From NCBI GenBank assembly GCA_030144725.1, contig JASKMD010000017.1, forward strand, positions 11,314,409 through 11,378,408: a DNA stretch of 64,000 bases, given 5' to 3'. A model generated the notes under the pieces. That model searched no databases, had not been told where the DNA came from, and saw only the letters and a program-made list of their open reading frames with translations. Source of the stretch: Haematococcus lacustris. Taxonomy: Eukaryota > Chlorophyta > Chlorophyceae > Chlamydomonadales > Haematococcaceae. Numbering within the stretch: position 1 is the first letter of the stretch; every line of letters starts with the position of its first letter. The translations under genes were made by a program, and so were the position numbers. Positions 36,271 through 47,200 of the stretch are shown here, piece by piece.

Positions 36271-37265
36271 GGTGTCCGCCAGTTTGCATTCTGTGGCCGA
36301 GGCGCGCTGTGACAACTGGGATCTCTGCTCTGTCCGGTTGGCAAAGCTGGCCTGGTCGCCGAAGCACCAGTGCATCAGTCACCTTGAGGTGATCGGGGGC
36401 CCTTTTAATCAAGGTGTAAATGGGCCACAAACGCCGGCGTTGAGCGAAACTGACTAAGCCAATCCTGCTGGTTGGTGCAGGGCGCCGGGAAGTACGATGT
36501 TGCAGAGATGGAAGAAGCACGACGGTGTGCTTCGGTTAGGTAGCGCGCACAGTCAGGGGAACCGCAAGCATAGAACGGTCTCGCTTCATACCCGTCAACG
36601 CATTGTCATGGCGACTGTGAACATCAATATTTGCTGGTCAAAGTTATTGCAAGTGAAACTGGCATTGTTATTGACAGCCTGCTTGCGGCAGCCAATCGTG
36701 GTGGTTATGTGGAGGCGTGGTTGTGTTTGTGGTGGCTGCAGGTGGCCAACCGGTGGTGTGCTCTGCTGCCCGACCCGAGATCGTGCACACCGATGGAGTC
36801 GCCCTCAGCGTCATCTTCCTACGGCCCAAGCCTGTACATCGACCCGCTGTGCTGCCCCAGCTGAGGGCACCCCGGTTACCCCGGCAAGACGAATACCACC
36901 ACGGCGGCGCACGAGGAGCGCAGCGCTGGCACCGTGCTCTCTGTGTGGCACAGATCGATCAGAGCGGGGCAGTACTGCGGGGACAGCGGCATCACGCGGC
37001 AGACCCGGGCAACCAACCGTGGCTGGCCCACGTGAAGCCGCAACTTTAACGCATTGTCGCAAGTCAGCAGTAAACCTACGTTGCTGGCCTCGCACTGTCA
37101 TGGCGGCGTACGGCGCTCTGTGGGCCGAGGTCTCGAAGCCACATTGGGCCAATGCCAGCCTTCACTTCTGCCATAGCAAGCAATGCGTGTAGGCAAGGTT
37201 CTGGTCTAATGTGAGGCTTAGTAGCAGCTGCACAAGCAGGACCGAGGCGAGCACATCTTGCTCCG
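36271..37265. other. Spacer upstream of the 30804-36270 gene
   Basis: 5' flank of the unknown gene and 3' flank of PIG-U, both on the minus strand. Plus-strand frames of up to 231 codons (36497-37192) change composition abruptly and have no splice context; not called. Confidence 0.4.
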
Positions 37266-40255
37266 TCATGCCGATTTGGTGCTACCCTCCACCTGCACCG
37301 TCAGAAGTAGCAGCTGCACAAGCAGTAGCACGTGCCAAGCGCCAAGCAGCAGCGTGATGGAGTAGTAAAAGTTGCTGTTGGCAGACTCTACTTCCACCCA
37401 CTGGTGCCACATGGCAGGCTCCAGGACCGCTAACAGCAAGAAGCTGCCGGCCAGCAGCACACCGGTCTGCATACGCCGCAGTTGGGGGCGCAGCAGCGGC
37501 AAGAGCGCCATATAGAGCGCTAAGTCGGCGACGGAGGGGTAGGGTTTCCACATTGCGGCGGTAATGCACTGTGCAGTGAACAGGAGGAGCGGGCGGCGCG
37601 GGAAGCGCAAGGCGAGAGGAACCACCATCACCGCGGACAGCGAATGAGTCACAAACCTGCAGCCAGGCGAGCAGTAGCGCAACCTGGAAGCACCAGGCTT
37701 TGCACAAGCTCGCACAAGTATGCAGCACCAGCACAACTAGTAAGCAACGGCACAATCAAGAACATCAGCAGCGCAAACTACCGCAGCAGCAGCAGCAGCA
37801 GCGACAGCAGGCTGAGCATTGAAATGGTACCAGCTGGAGTGAGGGTGGGAGACACACCCCACCCCTCTGCCCCAATCCATCAAACCTCAACAGCCCAGCT
37901 AGTGCCCACCCCTGTGATACCCACGTGACTGCCTCCCACCTGAAGAAAGCAAGGTACTGTGGAAACATCTGGGTGAAGAAGTACCAGAGCTGCCCAATGT
38001 TTGGCTGAATGTCCTCCACCAGGAGGGGCAGCTGATACACATGCAGCGCCCAACACCGCCCGGTATGGGGGGAGGCTGGGGTGCTAGGGTTGGGGTAGGG
38101 CTGTCCCGCTGCTGCTGCTGGGCCAGGGGCTAGCAGCAGCGGGTCCAGGCCCAGGGTGGACTGCTTGCTGAGGTGAGGGGTCACAGCAGGTCTGAGGCGC
38201 ATGGGGACAGCCCACAGCCACGACAGCCCTTGCCGCATACCAGGCAGGCAGGGTGCGTCTGGATGCTCCGCCAGGCTCCAGTCAGATGCCAGCAGCAGCA
38301 GCAGCAGCCAGGCTGCAACCCGGCTGGCAAACAGCAGCAGGGAGGCCAGCAGCCTGGCAGTGCTGGGGTATGGCTGCAGCCCCCTACCCTGTACCTGAAC
38401 CGAGGCTCCCTGATGCTGCACCCCTTGCTGCGCCTGCTGCCCGTGCCCCTGCTCTTGCCCATGCCTCTGCCCGTCTTCCCTCCCTCTGTCTTTCTCAGGG
38501 TGCAGCATAAGCAGTCCAGCAGCCGAGCTCTTACTGTCCATGCCAGCCCTCGCCCCCTTTCCAGGCCCGGCAACTTGGCCCTCCGACTTGCTGACCTACA
38601 GCGGCAGGAGCTTTGTTTGCGATCAGCATGCCAAGCATGACATACACGGTGCTGAGCAACAAAATGGGGTTGCAGCAGCAGCCCCAAACAACACTGACCC
38701 CCTCTGATCTCCATTGCCCCAACCATCTCTCACCTCTTCAGGCTCCATGCAGGCATTTGAGCCACTTCCAGCGTCAAGCCCCGCTCCTGTCCCCTCCACA
38801 CTGGCGCTGCCGCCACCATCAGCCGCAGCCACATTGGTGAGGCCGCTGCCGCCGCTGCTGCTGGTTGGCCCCTGCCCAGGCCCAGGACGAGTGTGAGGGG
38901 AGGGGAGGCCTTGGCTGCCTTGGTTGCCCTGTGCTATGCCTCCACCTGGGCCAATATCTTCAGGGCCCATCACAGCCAGTAGTGCCACCGCTAGCTGCAG
39001 ATGAGGCAAGCAGGCAAAGAGCCACACAAGGCAGCTGAGCTGTTTGTCTGACATGGTGTGCAAAGGGCGTGCAGGAGGTGAGAGGCATCTCAGTTGAGGG
39101 TGCAGTGCTGGTGTGAGCAGGGTGCTTGCGACTGTCTCAAAAACTTGTCCATTGAGGTGCGACAGGTGCAACAGGGGCTACGTGCATCTGGTCCCTGTGC
39201 AAGGACAGGGGCAGATGGCAGCAGCAGCAGCAGCAGCCGTAGCAGCAGCAGCTGCCCAGGGCCCAAGTTCTGCAATGATGCTACCTGGCACGTGCCATGC
39301 AACGACCACTGTCTGTCCCCTACCACTGTCTGTTCGTGGCATGTGGGCCTCCTCGTGAGCTCTGACCCCTCACCCCCCTGTCCCCCACCAGCAGCAGCCC
39401 GGACTGGGGGCAAGAGTAGGTGGCCAGCGCCAGGGCCAGGGCTGCGCCAGCTGGGTCCTTGGCACATCCTCTCCACAGCACTGCAAGCACTGCGAGGTTC
39501 TCCCAGCTGGAGGTGCAGCCACTGAGGCAGGCCGCCAGGGTCAAGGGGTTCAGGAGGTACAGCCCAGCCAGCAGCAGGGGGAAGCTGGGCTGGGTGGACG
39601 ACGGGGCAGGGGCTGCAGGAGAGGGCGGGCGGGCAGGCAGGCAGACGGGCAGGGGTGGCAGGCAGGCAAGCTGTGGCTGAAGATAGGTTGCAGCCATCAT
39701 AGAAAACAAGCAAGCGGGTGCATGGGACAGCTGGTAGGCAGCTCTGGCTGTCCGAGGGTGGGGTAGGCAGCTCAGGGTAGGCAGATCTGACAGCCACGTC
39801 GGCACCCATGAGCGAACAAAGTTTGCGAAGCATGCTCAGTGAGCAGCAGGCTGGTCCCTGCTGGGATTGTATATTGTTGAAGGCTTGACCTGACCTGCGC
39901 TGGTCCGAGCTGGGGCTGCTTCTGGGTGGAGCTCCAGGCGACGTCCTGTGTCCAGCAGCATGAGTGCTGCCAACACGTCCCATGCGATGTTTGGAATTGC
40001 GTACAGTGTGGGATGCAGCGCCCAGGCCTTGTGCAGCCACAGCACCAAGGGGGGCGTATGGCATGCTTGGCCGCGGTATGGTGAAATGCCATGTTGCGCG
40101 TGTGTTAGGCCTTCGCGTACGCCTAGCAAGCTGTTGGCTGGGGTCGCAACCTCGACCCGCCAGCCGAGTTGGTCACCAACCCCGACATGCAGCAACAGCA
40201 CGCGAAGGCCAATAGCGCAGGCGAACAAGTGCACGGCACTTCGCCAACCATTCAT
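37266..40255 (-). CDS. PIGU: GPI transamidase subunit PIG-U (GAB1-like)
   Basis: Multi-pass ER membrane protein of the complex that attaches GPI anchors. Well supported exons: 40255-39895 (ATG start; WRVEVATPANSLLGVREGL, HGISPYRGQACHTPPLVLWL), 39786 to about 39390 (LLLAGLYLLNPLTLAACLSG, ALALATYSCPQ), 38994-38734, 38595-37940 (VEDIQPNIGQLWYFFTQMFP) and 37656-37266 (WKPYPSVADLALYMALLPLL, WVEVESANSNFYYSITLLLG, TGA stop). These blocks follow the family order from N to C terminus, including the PNIGxxWYFF and SYPTVGD-like signatures. A Leu-rich exon starting at 39269 probably fits between 39390 and 38994, but its 3' end does not close in phase and is left open. Compared with animal PIG-U there are low-complexity inserts at about 38740-38960 and 38400-38590, presumably loops. 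Confidence 0.9.
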
Positions 40256-40550
40256 GGCATATCGCCCTCAATGATCGTGATCAAAACCAACATGTAGCCT
40301 CTGCACCCAAAGAACAGCAAGAGCTCTGCTCTTCCATGTGCAGCTAGAGGTATGAGCGCAGACGACGAGCTGATTACTGCAGTAGCTCTGAAGAAACATC
40401 TTTGGACAGCACTGCCTACCTGCGCAGTGTGGCATGACCCTTTCCCCACTGCGGCGCGACGGATGTTGAGCGCGGCCGACACGTCGTTTCATAGCCACTG
40501 CAGAGGCTGTAGAGGGGGTCTAGTGAGCCCGGGGGGGCTTGACGTGTCTC

Positions 40551-40700
40551 CGCGGCTGCTTCTGGGGGTACGGCGGCTGGGGGGTGGGCGGCCGGGGTCC
40601 ACCACCATGTGCACGCCCTGCCTGGCTTGCACCCTTCCACTGCGGTTTGGGTCCAGGCGGGCAGGAGGGCCAGGAAACCGCCACGGCCGCTCTACTCTTT
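40551..40700. other. Shuffled fragment of the kinase gene tail
   Basis: 40551-40645 matches 49076-49172 (shared gcggctgcttctgg, ccaccaccatgtgca, gcacccttccactgcg), and 40646-40700 continues directly with a match to 49465-49530 (ttgggtccaggcgggcagga). About 290 bp of the source exon is missing at the join. The fragment ends about 80 bp outside a Fanzor-like copy. It has no open frame of its own. Confidence 0.8.
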
Positions 40701-40781
40701 TGGAGAAATGGCGTAATGTCGATGTCATGTATGCTCCCCAGCCCTGTGAGCTGCACATGCCATGTTAACAGCTTAGGCCCG

Positions 40782-41750
40782 CAGCCCCCTTGTCCCTCAC
40801 TAGGGCCTCCGTTGGAGCAGGACCAGTAGTGGCCACTAGCGTCCACTAACGGGAATACTAGGGACCACTAGTGGCCCGACTCGGATGGTGTAATTGGAGT
40901 TGTGTGGAGTATACCCATTGCACATGGACATGGTGCATGAGTGCCTACCACCTACAGTATTGCATGACCCGTTAGGGCTACTGTGTAGAGTTGGCATGAC
41001 CTGCATGCACTGATGTAAGCTGATAACAGCTCAACAAAGGGGGCCATACACTATTGTGCCTCAGCAGGCTGCTGCTGCTGCTGCTGGGACTTGGGAGGCT
41101 TGTCTCGCAGCCGCTTGTAGCCCAGGCCGGGGTACACCTTGCCCTTGGCTGGCAGAGCTCCCTGGTCTGGCCAGTAGCACAGCTTCAGTGGGCGCCACCT
41201 GCTCTCCCCAATGCGCTGCATGTTTAGCGCTGCATTGCAGTCCCTGTCCAGCCACCTGCCTGGCTGTGGTGCTGGCTTGGCTTCAGCAGCCTTGCCCTTA
41301 ACTTTGCCTTTGCCCTTGACGGGCTGGGTGGGCTCAGCTGCCTGCTCAGCCTTGGTAGCTACTACTGGGTACACGCTGCTGGCTCCAGGCTCCACGCACT
41401 AGGCGGTGTTCTGCACTAGGCGGTGTCCTGCAGGCCTCTACTCACGTGGCTGCTTGCCATTCACTGCTGAGCTGACCCGGGTGGTGCGGTGCTCATCCAC
41501 AAGCACCACTCTGCCTCGCAGCTGGTCTGTGCCCCTGGGCCTGCACACCACCTTGCAGCAGGCCCGCAGCACTGCGTCAGCACCCCACCCACCCCCAGTG
41601 CCAATGCTAGCACCGCCATAGAACACCACTAGCTGCTTGGCACGCCCATGGCGCTCCATGGACACCTCCGCCATGTCCTCCTCCAACTGCAGCCATGCAC
41701 ACAAGGCACACACATGGTGGATGACATGGTGGCACTAGGTTAGGCATGCT
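40782..41750 (-). mobile_element. Fanzor/TnpB-like element fragment (copy 2)
   Basis: Minus strand. The upstream part (about 41713-41440) reads MERHGRAKQLVVFYGGASIG and VVLVDEHRTTRVSSAVNGK. A deletion of about 140 bp relative to sister copies follows; then the linker and GRWLDRDCNAALNMQRIGES, EYPGLGYKRL-like VYPGLGYKRLRDK and a stop at 41053-41051. The 3' non-coding block (40935-41040), an imperfect 80-nt hairpin (about 40806-40888) and the shared terminus cagcccccttgtccctcact (start 40782) follow. It is 5'-truncated at about 41750, with RuvC-I and the N terminus absent. Confidence 0.82.
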
Positions 41751-44287
41751 AGCTCTAGCTGTGGGTGCTGCTGGTGCAAGGGCTGCCAGACGGGCGCTGC
41801 AACGCCTTGGGGTGGGCTGCATGACTGGCTCAGGCTCTGGCTTTGGCTCAGAGTCACAGTTTGAATCGGAGTCGGATTCACAGTCTCACTCCATGCTGGC
41901 AGGCTGGGCAGGGACAGGCTGGGCAGGGGCACGAGGGGGGAGGGGGGGTAGGGGGGGAGCATCAGGGGCTTGGGGGGGCTGCACGGCTGGAGGTGTGGGG
42001 GCGCGTTGGTACCCCGTTGTGGGGTAGCCCACCAGGCATGTTAGAAATATACGCAACACAAACAGTGACGCGATGACGCGGAGCTGGCTGTGCACCTCAG
42101 CCCTCAGCTGGAAGTGCGCCATCAGCTTGCGTCAAGTTTTCGTGCACCCTCGCAGCACGGCGCCACCCGGGACCTTGATCACCTGCACCCAAGCGCATTT
42201 GACATTTCGACAGGCCACTTTGACAGGCCAGGACACAATGGGGGGACACAAACAGTGCGGGGACACACAAGGCGGGCGCGGCCTTTCACCTGACGTCGCT
42301 TCGTGTCCCAGCCATCTCGGCGCTCCTGGTCACCCCTCCCATTGGACCACCACCCCCCCTAACGATAAGGGACAACGGCTTTTCCGGACTCATTTCTGTA
42401 CGGGTTTACACGCGGATTGAAGCGTCAGAATGCGGCCGCGCTGAGCCACACGCTGAGCTGGTCGGGCATGTTGCCGGGTATCCGACCCTACCGAGCCTGC
42501 GGACTTGATGTACGTTTACCCAGTACCAATGAGCCCCTGTTTAATGCGATGGATAGTGCGCGATGTGCGAGGAGCCCGACCTCATGTCCAACATAATAAC
42601 CCACATGCGCTGGCTCTGGGGCGACGGAACTAGGCTCAGGGGCTCTGAAACTAGGAGGAGACCACGGCACGAGCATAGCAGTGGCAACTGCATCAATCCC
42701 TTGTTAATTAGGCTCCAAGAGGTGGGCGAAACCTCCCCCATGCTGCCCCACTCTGCTGATGCCAGTCTGACCACCATCGAACTCAATCGAACTCTCCAGC
42801 CTTACGTCACTGGCTAGGGAACTCACTGTGAACCCCCTGCCAAAGTCTCAACTCATCCTGAGTTATCCCAAGAGGGGTTTTGTTAGATGGCGTGTGCACA
42901 TGTCTACAGCGTGCCGACACCCAAATATCACCCCTACAAACGGCAGGGGGGCCAGGCTGCCCGCTGTGCGTGCTGTGTGAGGTCTACGCCAGCTGCCAGC
43001 ACTGGCTGGGTGGAGATTCATGTGGAGGGGAAGGCTGTGTAAGATGATGTTGAGAAAACTGGGCTCCATGCTTAAAGTGTACCGCAGCGGAGAACTATGC
43101 TATCCTGCGTTGTGGGTGTTGTAAAGCAGCACTTGAAAGGCCCATTGCGCAGAACGTAACCGTTCGCGTGCCTGGCAGACTGCCGGTCACCGTGGGTGCC
43201 AGCAGCTCGGGCGCGCAGGCGCAAGCGCGACGCAGAAATAGGGCGTTCCGTGTTAAAATGACAACTCAACTCTCACCAGGCACGCCGCAAAGTCAAATGT
43301 CCCTTACGTGGTGGTTCAATGGGAGGGGTGACCTCCTGTCGTTGCTTACCTTCAGGCGAGCGAGACGCTGCGTTGGAACCAACAGGAGCGACGGGTTATT
43401 ACACAACGCGTGACTCACGTAGCCCACAGTCGGCTTGGGACACGAAGTTTCTTTCCCGGGTCCTTCTTCTGCTTGTCGCTGCCCTTCCGCTTCTGCTTAG
43501 CAATCACGCGATGCGCATAAAGACGGGCGGTGGTCTTTTCAAGCAACTTGGGTTCCTCGTGAGATCCATGGAGTGATGATCATCCAGTCCCAGCCAGCAG
43601 TAACCCGGGCTCGTCGCAGCTGATCTGCATGCACAAGTCATTGCTCACAGCATTGCTTGGCCTGAACCAACCCCATCCCCGCTATGTGCCTATGACCACC
43701 ATCTTCACCACCACCTTCCATTACCTTCCCCCCCCACACCCCACCATCACCGAGCCCGGCCCAGCCCAACCCAGGGTGTCTTGCAGTCTGACCTGGGCTG
43801 GGCAGCCACGCCGCTCATGCAGCTATAGTGGTAGCGCTGCCTGCTTCTTTTGTGCAAAACCCACCGTAATGGTCGATAAAACACATCTGCAGCTGCAGGC
43901 AGGGGTGGGGGCGCTGACATTGCAAGGCTGTGCAGGTGCTAAACGGGCGGAAAGGGACAAGTGGGGACAAGAAGAAAGGTAGATGCTTCTGCCATTGTTT
44001 TCCTCATTTTCGCCTTCAATTTACGAGGGTGGCCCGGTGGGTGCTGGCTTCCATGCAGCTTCACAAAACATAAATTGCTTCCGCCCGCTCCATGTTTTGT
44101 TGTGCATCTCTTGTGCCCAACTCGTCGTGCACACGCTCTTGCTTGTGTACGGCAACGCACGAGACGGCACGACTACTCATCGGTCAACCCGCGCTGCCAT
44201 AGCTACAGCTCCTTCCCGCGTGCGCTTCGCAGCTGGCTCCTCAAGCAAGAACGCGGTTCCTCGTCCGAGCGGAATCGGCGCGGTTCC
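41751..44287. other. Intergenic, largely unexplained
   Basis: Upstream of the kinase gene. One minus-strand frame with a true ATG, 42122-41886 (78 aa), has a hydrophobic segment (VIASLFVLRIFLTCLVGY) followed by a Pro/Ala-rich tail; it could be a small membrane protein or first exon, but nothing confirms it. The frame ending at 44491 continues in phase upstream of the kinase ATG (back to 43961) and may be 5' UTR or an N-terminal extension. No other feature recognised. Confidence 0.35.
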
Positions 44288-47200
44288 ATGGCAAATGCTG
44301 GACAGCCTATCATCGCTCTTGCACCCAACACCCTACTCAACAACGGTCGCTACAGGATTGAGCGCGAGCTAAACCGTGAGTGGCGAACCCGTTCAGGTCC
44401 GAATCCCTCGGACGCTAGCGCATGCTATATACTGGTTGGCGCCATCATACCTCAGCAAGCTTCCACCAGGCTCGTCATCCCGGGCATATAACGCCGCTAG
44501 CGATGCTGCTGTCGGCGATGCCCCGTGTCGCATAGCTTCCACGTTGTGAATGTGGGTCCCGCACGCATCGGGAGGCTCGAAACTTCCGCATTGCCATCCA
44601 TTGGCAACTGGAAAGGCTGGACCTGCATCGTGCCTGGCCGCAGCAAGGGTTGGCCACCCTCCTGTATGTCAACGTGCCGTGATGAACACACACAGACATT
44701 CACACACAGGCATTGACAGGTTCGCGCACTGTTGACATGACACCCACAGCTTTAGGCAATCGTTTGGCATAACATTGGAAAACATATCAAGCTGTTTTTC
44801 ACACTGCAGTTCCTGCAGCTGCATGTTACAGATTTCCCTGCTTTCCACGTGAGACGCCTGGTGCTGGGCATGGTGTTCTTGCAGGTGGGGGCACTGCTGT
44901 GGTGTACGCAGCAGAGGACACAACTACGCAGCAGTATGTGGCCCTGAAGGTACCTTTGGCATAGCCACTGACTCAGGGCCAAGAACCTGATTTCAGCTTC
45001 CTTTCAAATGAAAGCAGCCTAAGCTGGCTGCCATGATGCCTGCACCACACACATGACGTAGCTGCCTAAGGTCCCCAGGGCCTGTTGACCTGCTTGAATA
45101 CTGCACTTCTGCAAGCACCCGCCTCTCCCACTCCTCCCGCCTCCCCTTCCCCCTGACACCAGCACACCATGTGGCCTGGTGCCTGCCCTGTTGGCACTGG
45201 TGATCCAGGTCATGAACGGGCCGGACCAGGTGCCTGTCAAGGTGGTGAAACGCGAGATTGCATTCAGTGCAGCAGCGCGCCATGACAACATCGTGCGCCT
45301 GCTGGACGTGTTTGCTGAGAAGGCGCAGCTCATCATTGTGGTAAGGGGCGCCAGGTCAGCAAGGCTGGAGGTGCCAGGTCAGCACCCTTCTCTCACACTG
45401 GGTTGGACGGATGGCTAAAGTGTATGGGGCGGGGATTGGAATGTCAAGCCCGGGGAAGGTTGCTGGGAGACGAAGCCACCCCAACCTCTTGTCTGGGTTA
45501 TGGCCTGCGTTTATGGTGTAGGCTGTGGCAAAGTTGAGACCCCTAGTAACCTGGTGGCCCTTTCAAGGTGTGCAATGCTCCATATGGGGCCATGTGGTGC
45601 CATGTGGTGCCATGTGATGCCATGTGATGCCCATGTGTCCCTTTGTGAACACCCGGGGTCAACTGCCCTCTGCCACACATACACATCACACGTCTGCCAT
45701 CCCTGGTCCTAGCTGCGGCTGCGGCTGTTGGTGTGAAGCTGGTGCTGGCTGTAGCTCCTCCTCAGCACCTCCTCAGCTGTTTGTGTTCGCGCAGTGGGAG
45801 CTGATCAGTGGGCCAGACCTGCTGGACTTGCTAAACGAGCATGAAGGCCGCATGCCAGAGCCTATGGCTGCGTTCTTCTTCTGCCAGCTGCTGCAGGCGG
45901 TAAGGAGGCAGAGAGGGTGGGGGCAGGCAGCATGGGGCGTCACGGTAGGGCAGGCTTTGAGCAGGCGGTGAAGGAAGAGGGCAGGCAAAGGGGTAAGGCA
46001 GGCAGGGGGCCATGCTGGCGTGCAGTGGTTGAGGAGTAAGCAAGGCTGTGAAAGGGTAGCTGAAGAGCAGGGGAGCGGAGGGTTGATCAGGGAGAGGGCA
46101 GGGGACTAAGCTGCAAAGGGTGGCCTAGACTGGAAAGGGTCTGGAACGGCAGGGTTTCACCATCATCACCAGCATTACACGCGTCAGCAGCGGCAGCAGC
46201 AGCGGCAGCGGCAGCAGCAGCGGCAGCAGCAGCAGCAGCAGCGGCAGCGGCAGCAGCAGCGGCAGCAGCAGCAGCGGCAGCAGCAGCAGCGGCAGCAGCA
46301 GCAGCAGCGGCAGCAGCAGCGGCAGCAGCAGCAGCAGCGGCAGCAGCAGCAGCAGCGGCAGCAGCAGCGGCAGCAGCGGCAGCAGCAGCAGCAGCGGCAG
46401 CAGCAGCAGCAGCGGCAGCAGCAGCACATGACATTTGCCAATGTACGGTACAGATGGATACCTACTAATGATAAGCCAGGTGTGGTGGCCCAATCCTGGC
46501 TGTTCATCATCTATGCCACCAATGTCATCGTCTGACATGGTGTGTGCAGGTGATGTTCATGCACAACAATGGCTTCTGCCACCGAGACATAAAGCCAGAG
46601 AACTGCATGGTGCAGCGCGCCTCACACCAGCTCAAGGTGGGAAGAGGGCAGGGCAGGAGGGCAGGGCAGGAAGAGGGCAGGAGGAAGAGGGCAGAGCAAG
46701 AAGAGGCCAGGGAGGGGCCTGATGCCGTGTAAGAGGCGAAGGTGTGTGGAGGGGGCTGATGTGTAGGGGCAGAGGGGTAAGGGGGGGCCTGTGGGGGAGA
46801 TGAGGGGCCGCAGCGATGTTGAGGAGGTGAGACAGAGGTGCTTGCAGCTCTGGTTGTATTGGGGGCAATCTGCAACTGCGCGGTGGGGCGCTCAACTCCT
46901 AATTTGTTGCAATGCTACCATCACATGGCATTTGCTGGTTGGCTTTGCTGCGACACTCTGAGGCAGTGTGTGTAAGGAGAGGACAGTGGTGCAGGTGGCA
47001 CAGGTGTAGGGTAGCAATGGGACAGTGGGCAGTGAGGCGGCCAGGCTGCAGGCCGTGAGGGCCAATGACCTGGGGAGGTGTCGCGAATGTGTATTGACCT
47101 GGCTTCCCCGCATGCCTGCCTCATAGCCTTGGCCCTGCCTTCTTCCCACCTTGAGCTTTACCTTGGCCCTGCCGGTTTACGCCGCGCTGAAGGCTGCGGC

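Noticed and set aside
39090..40064. Long minus-strand frame of 324 codons overlapping PIG-U
   Set aside because: Only the stretch near 39269-39120 may be used; elsewhere the PIG-U homology lies in another frame.
46087..46538. Poly-Ala, poly-Leu and Cys/Arg frames of over 100 codons
   Set aside because: Frames of an AGC/GGC triplet array inside a kinase intron.
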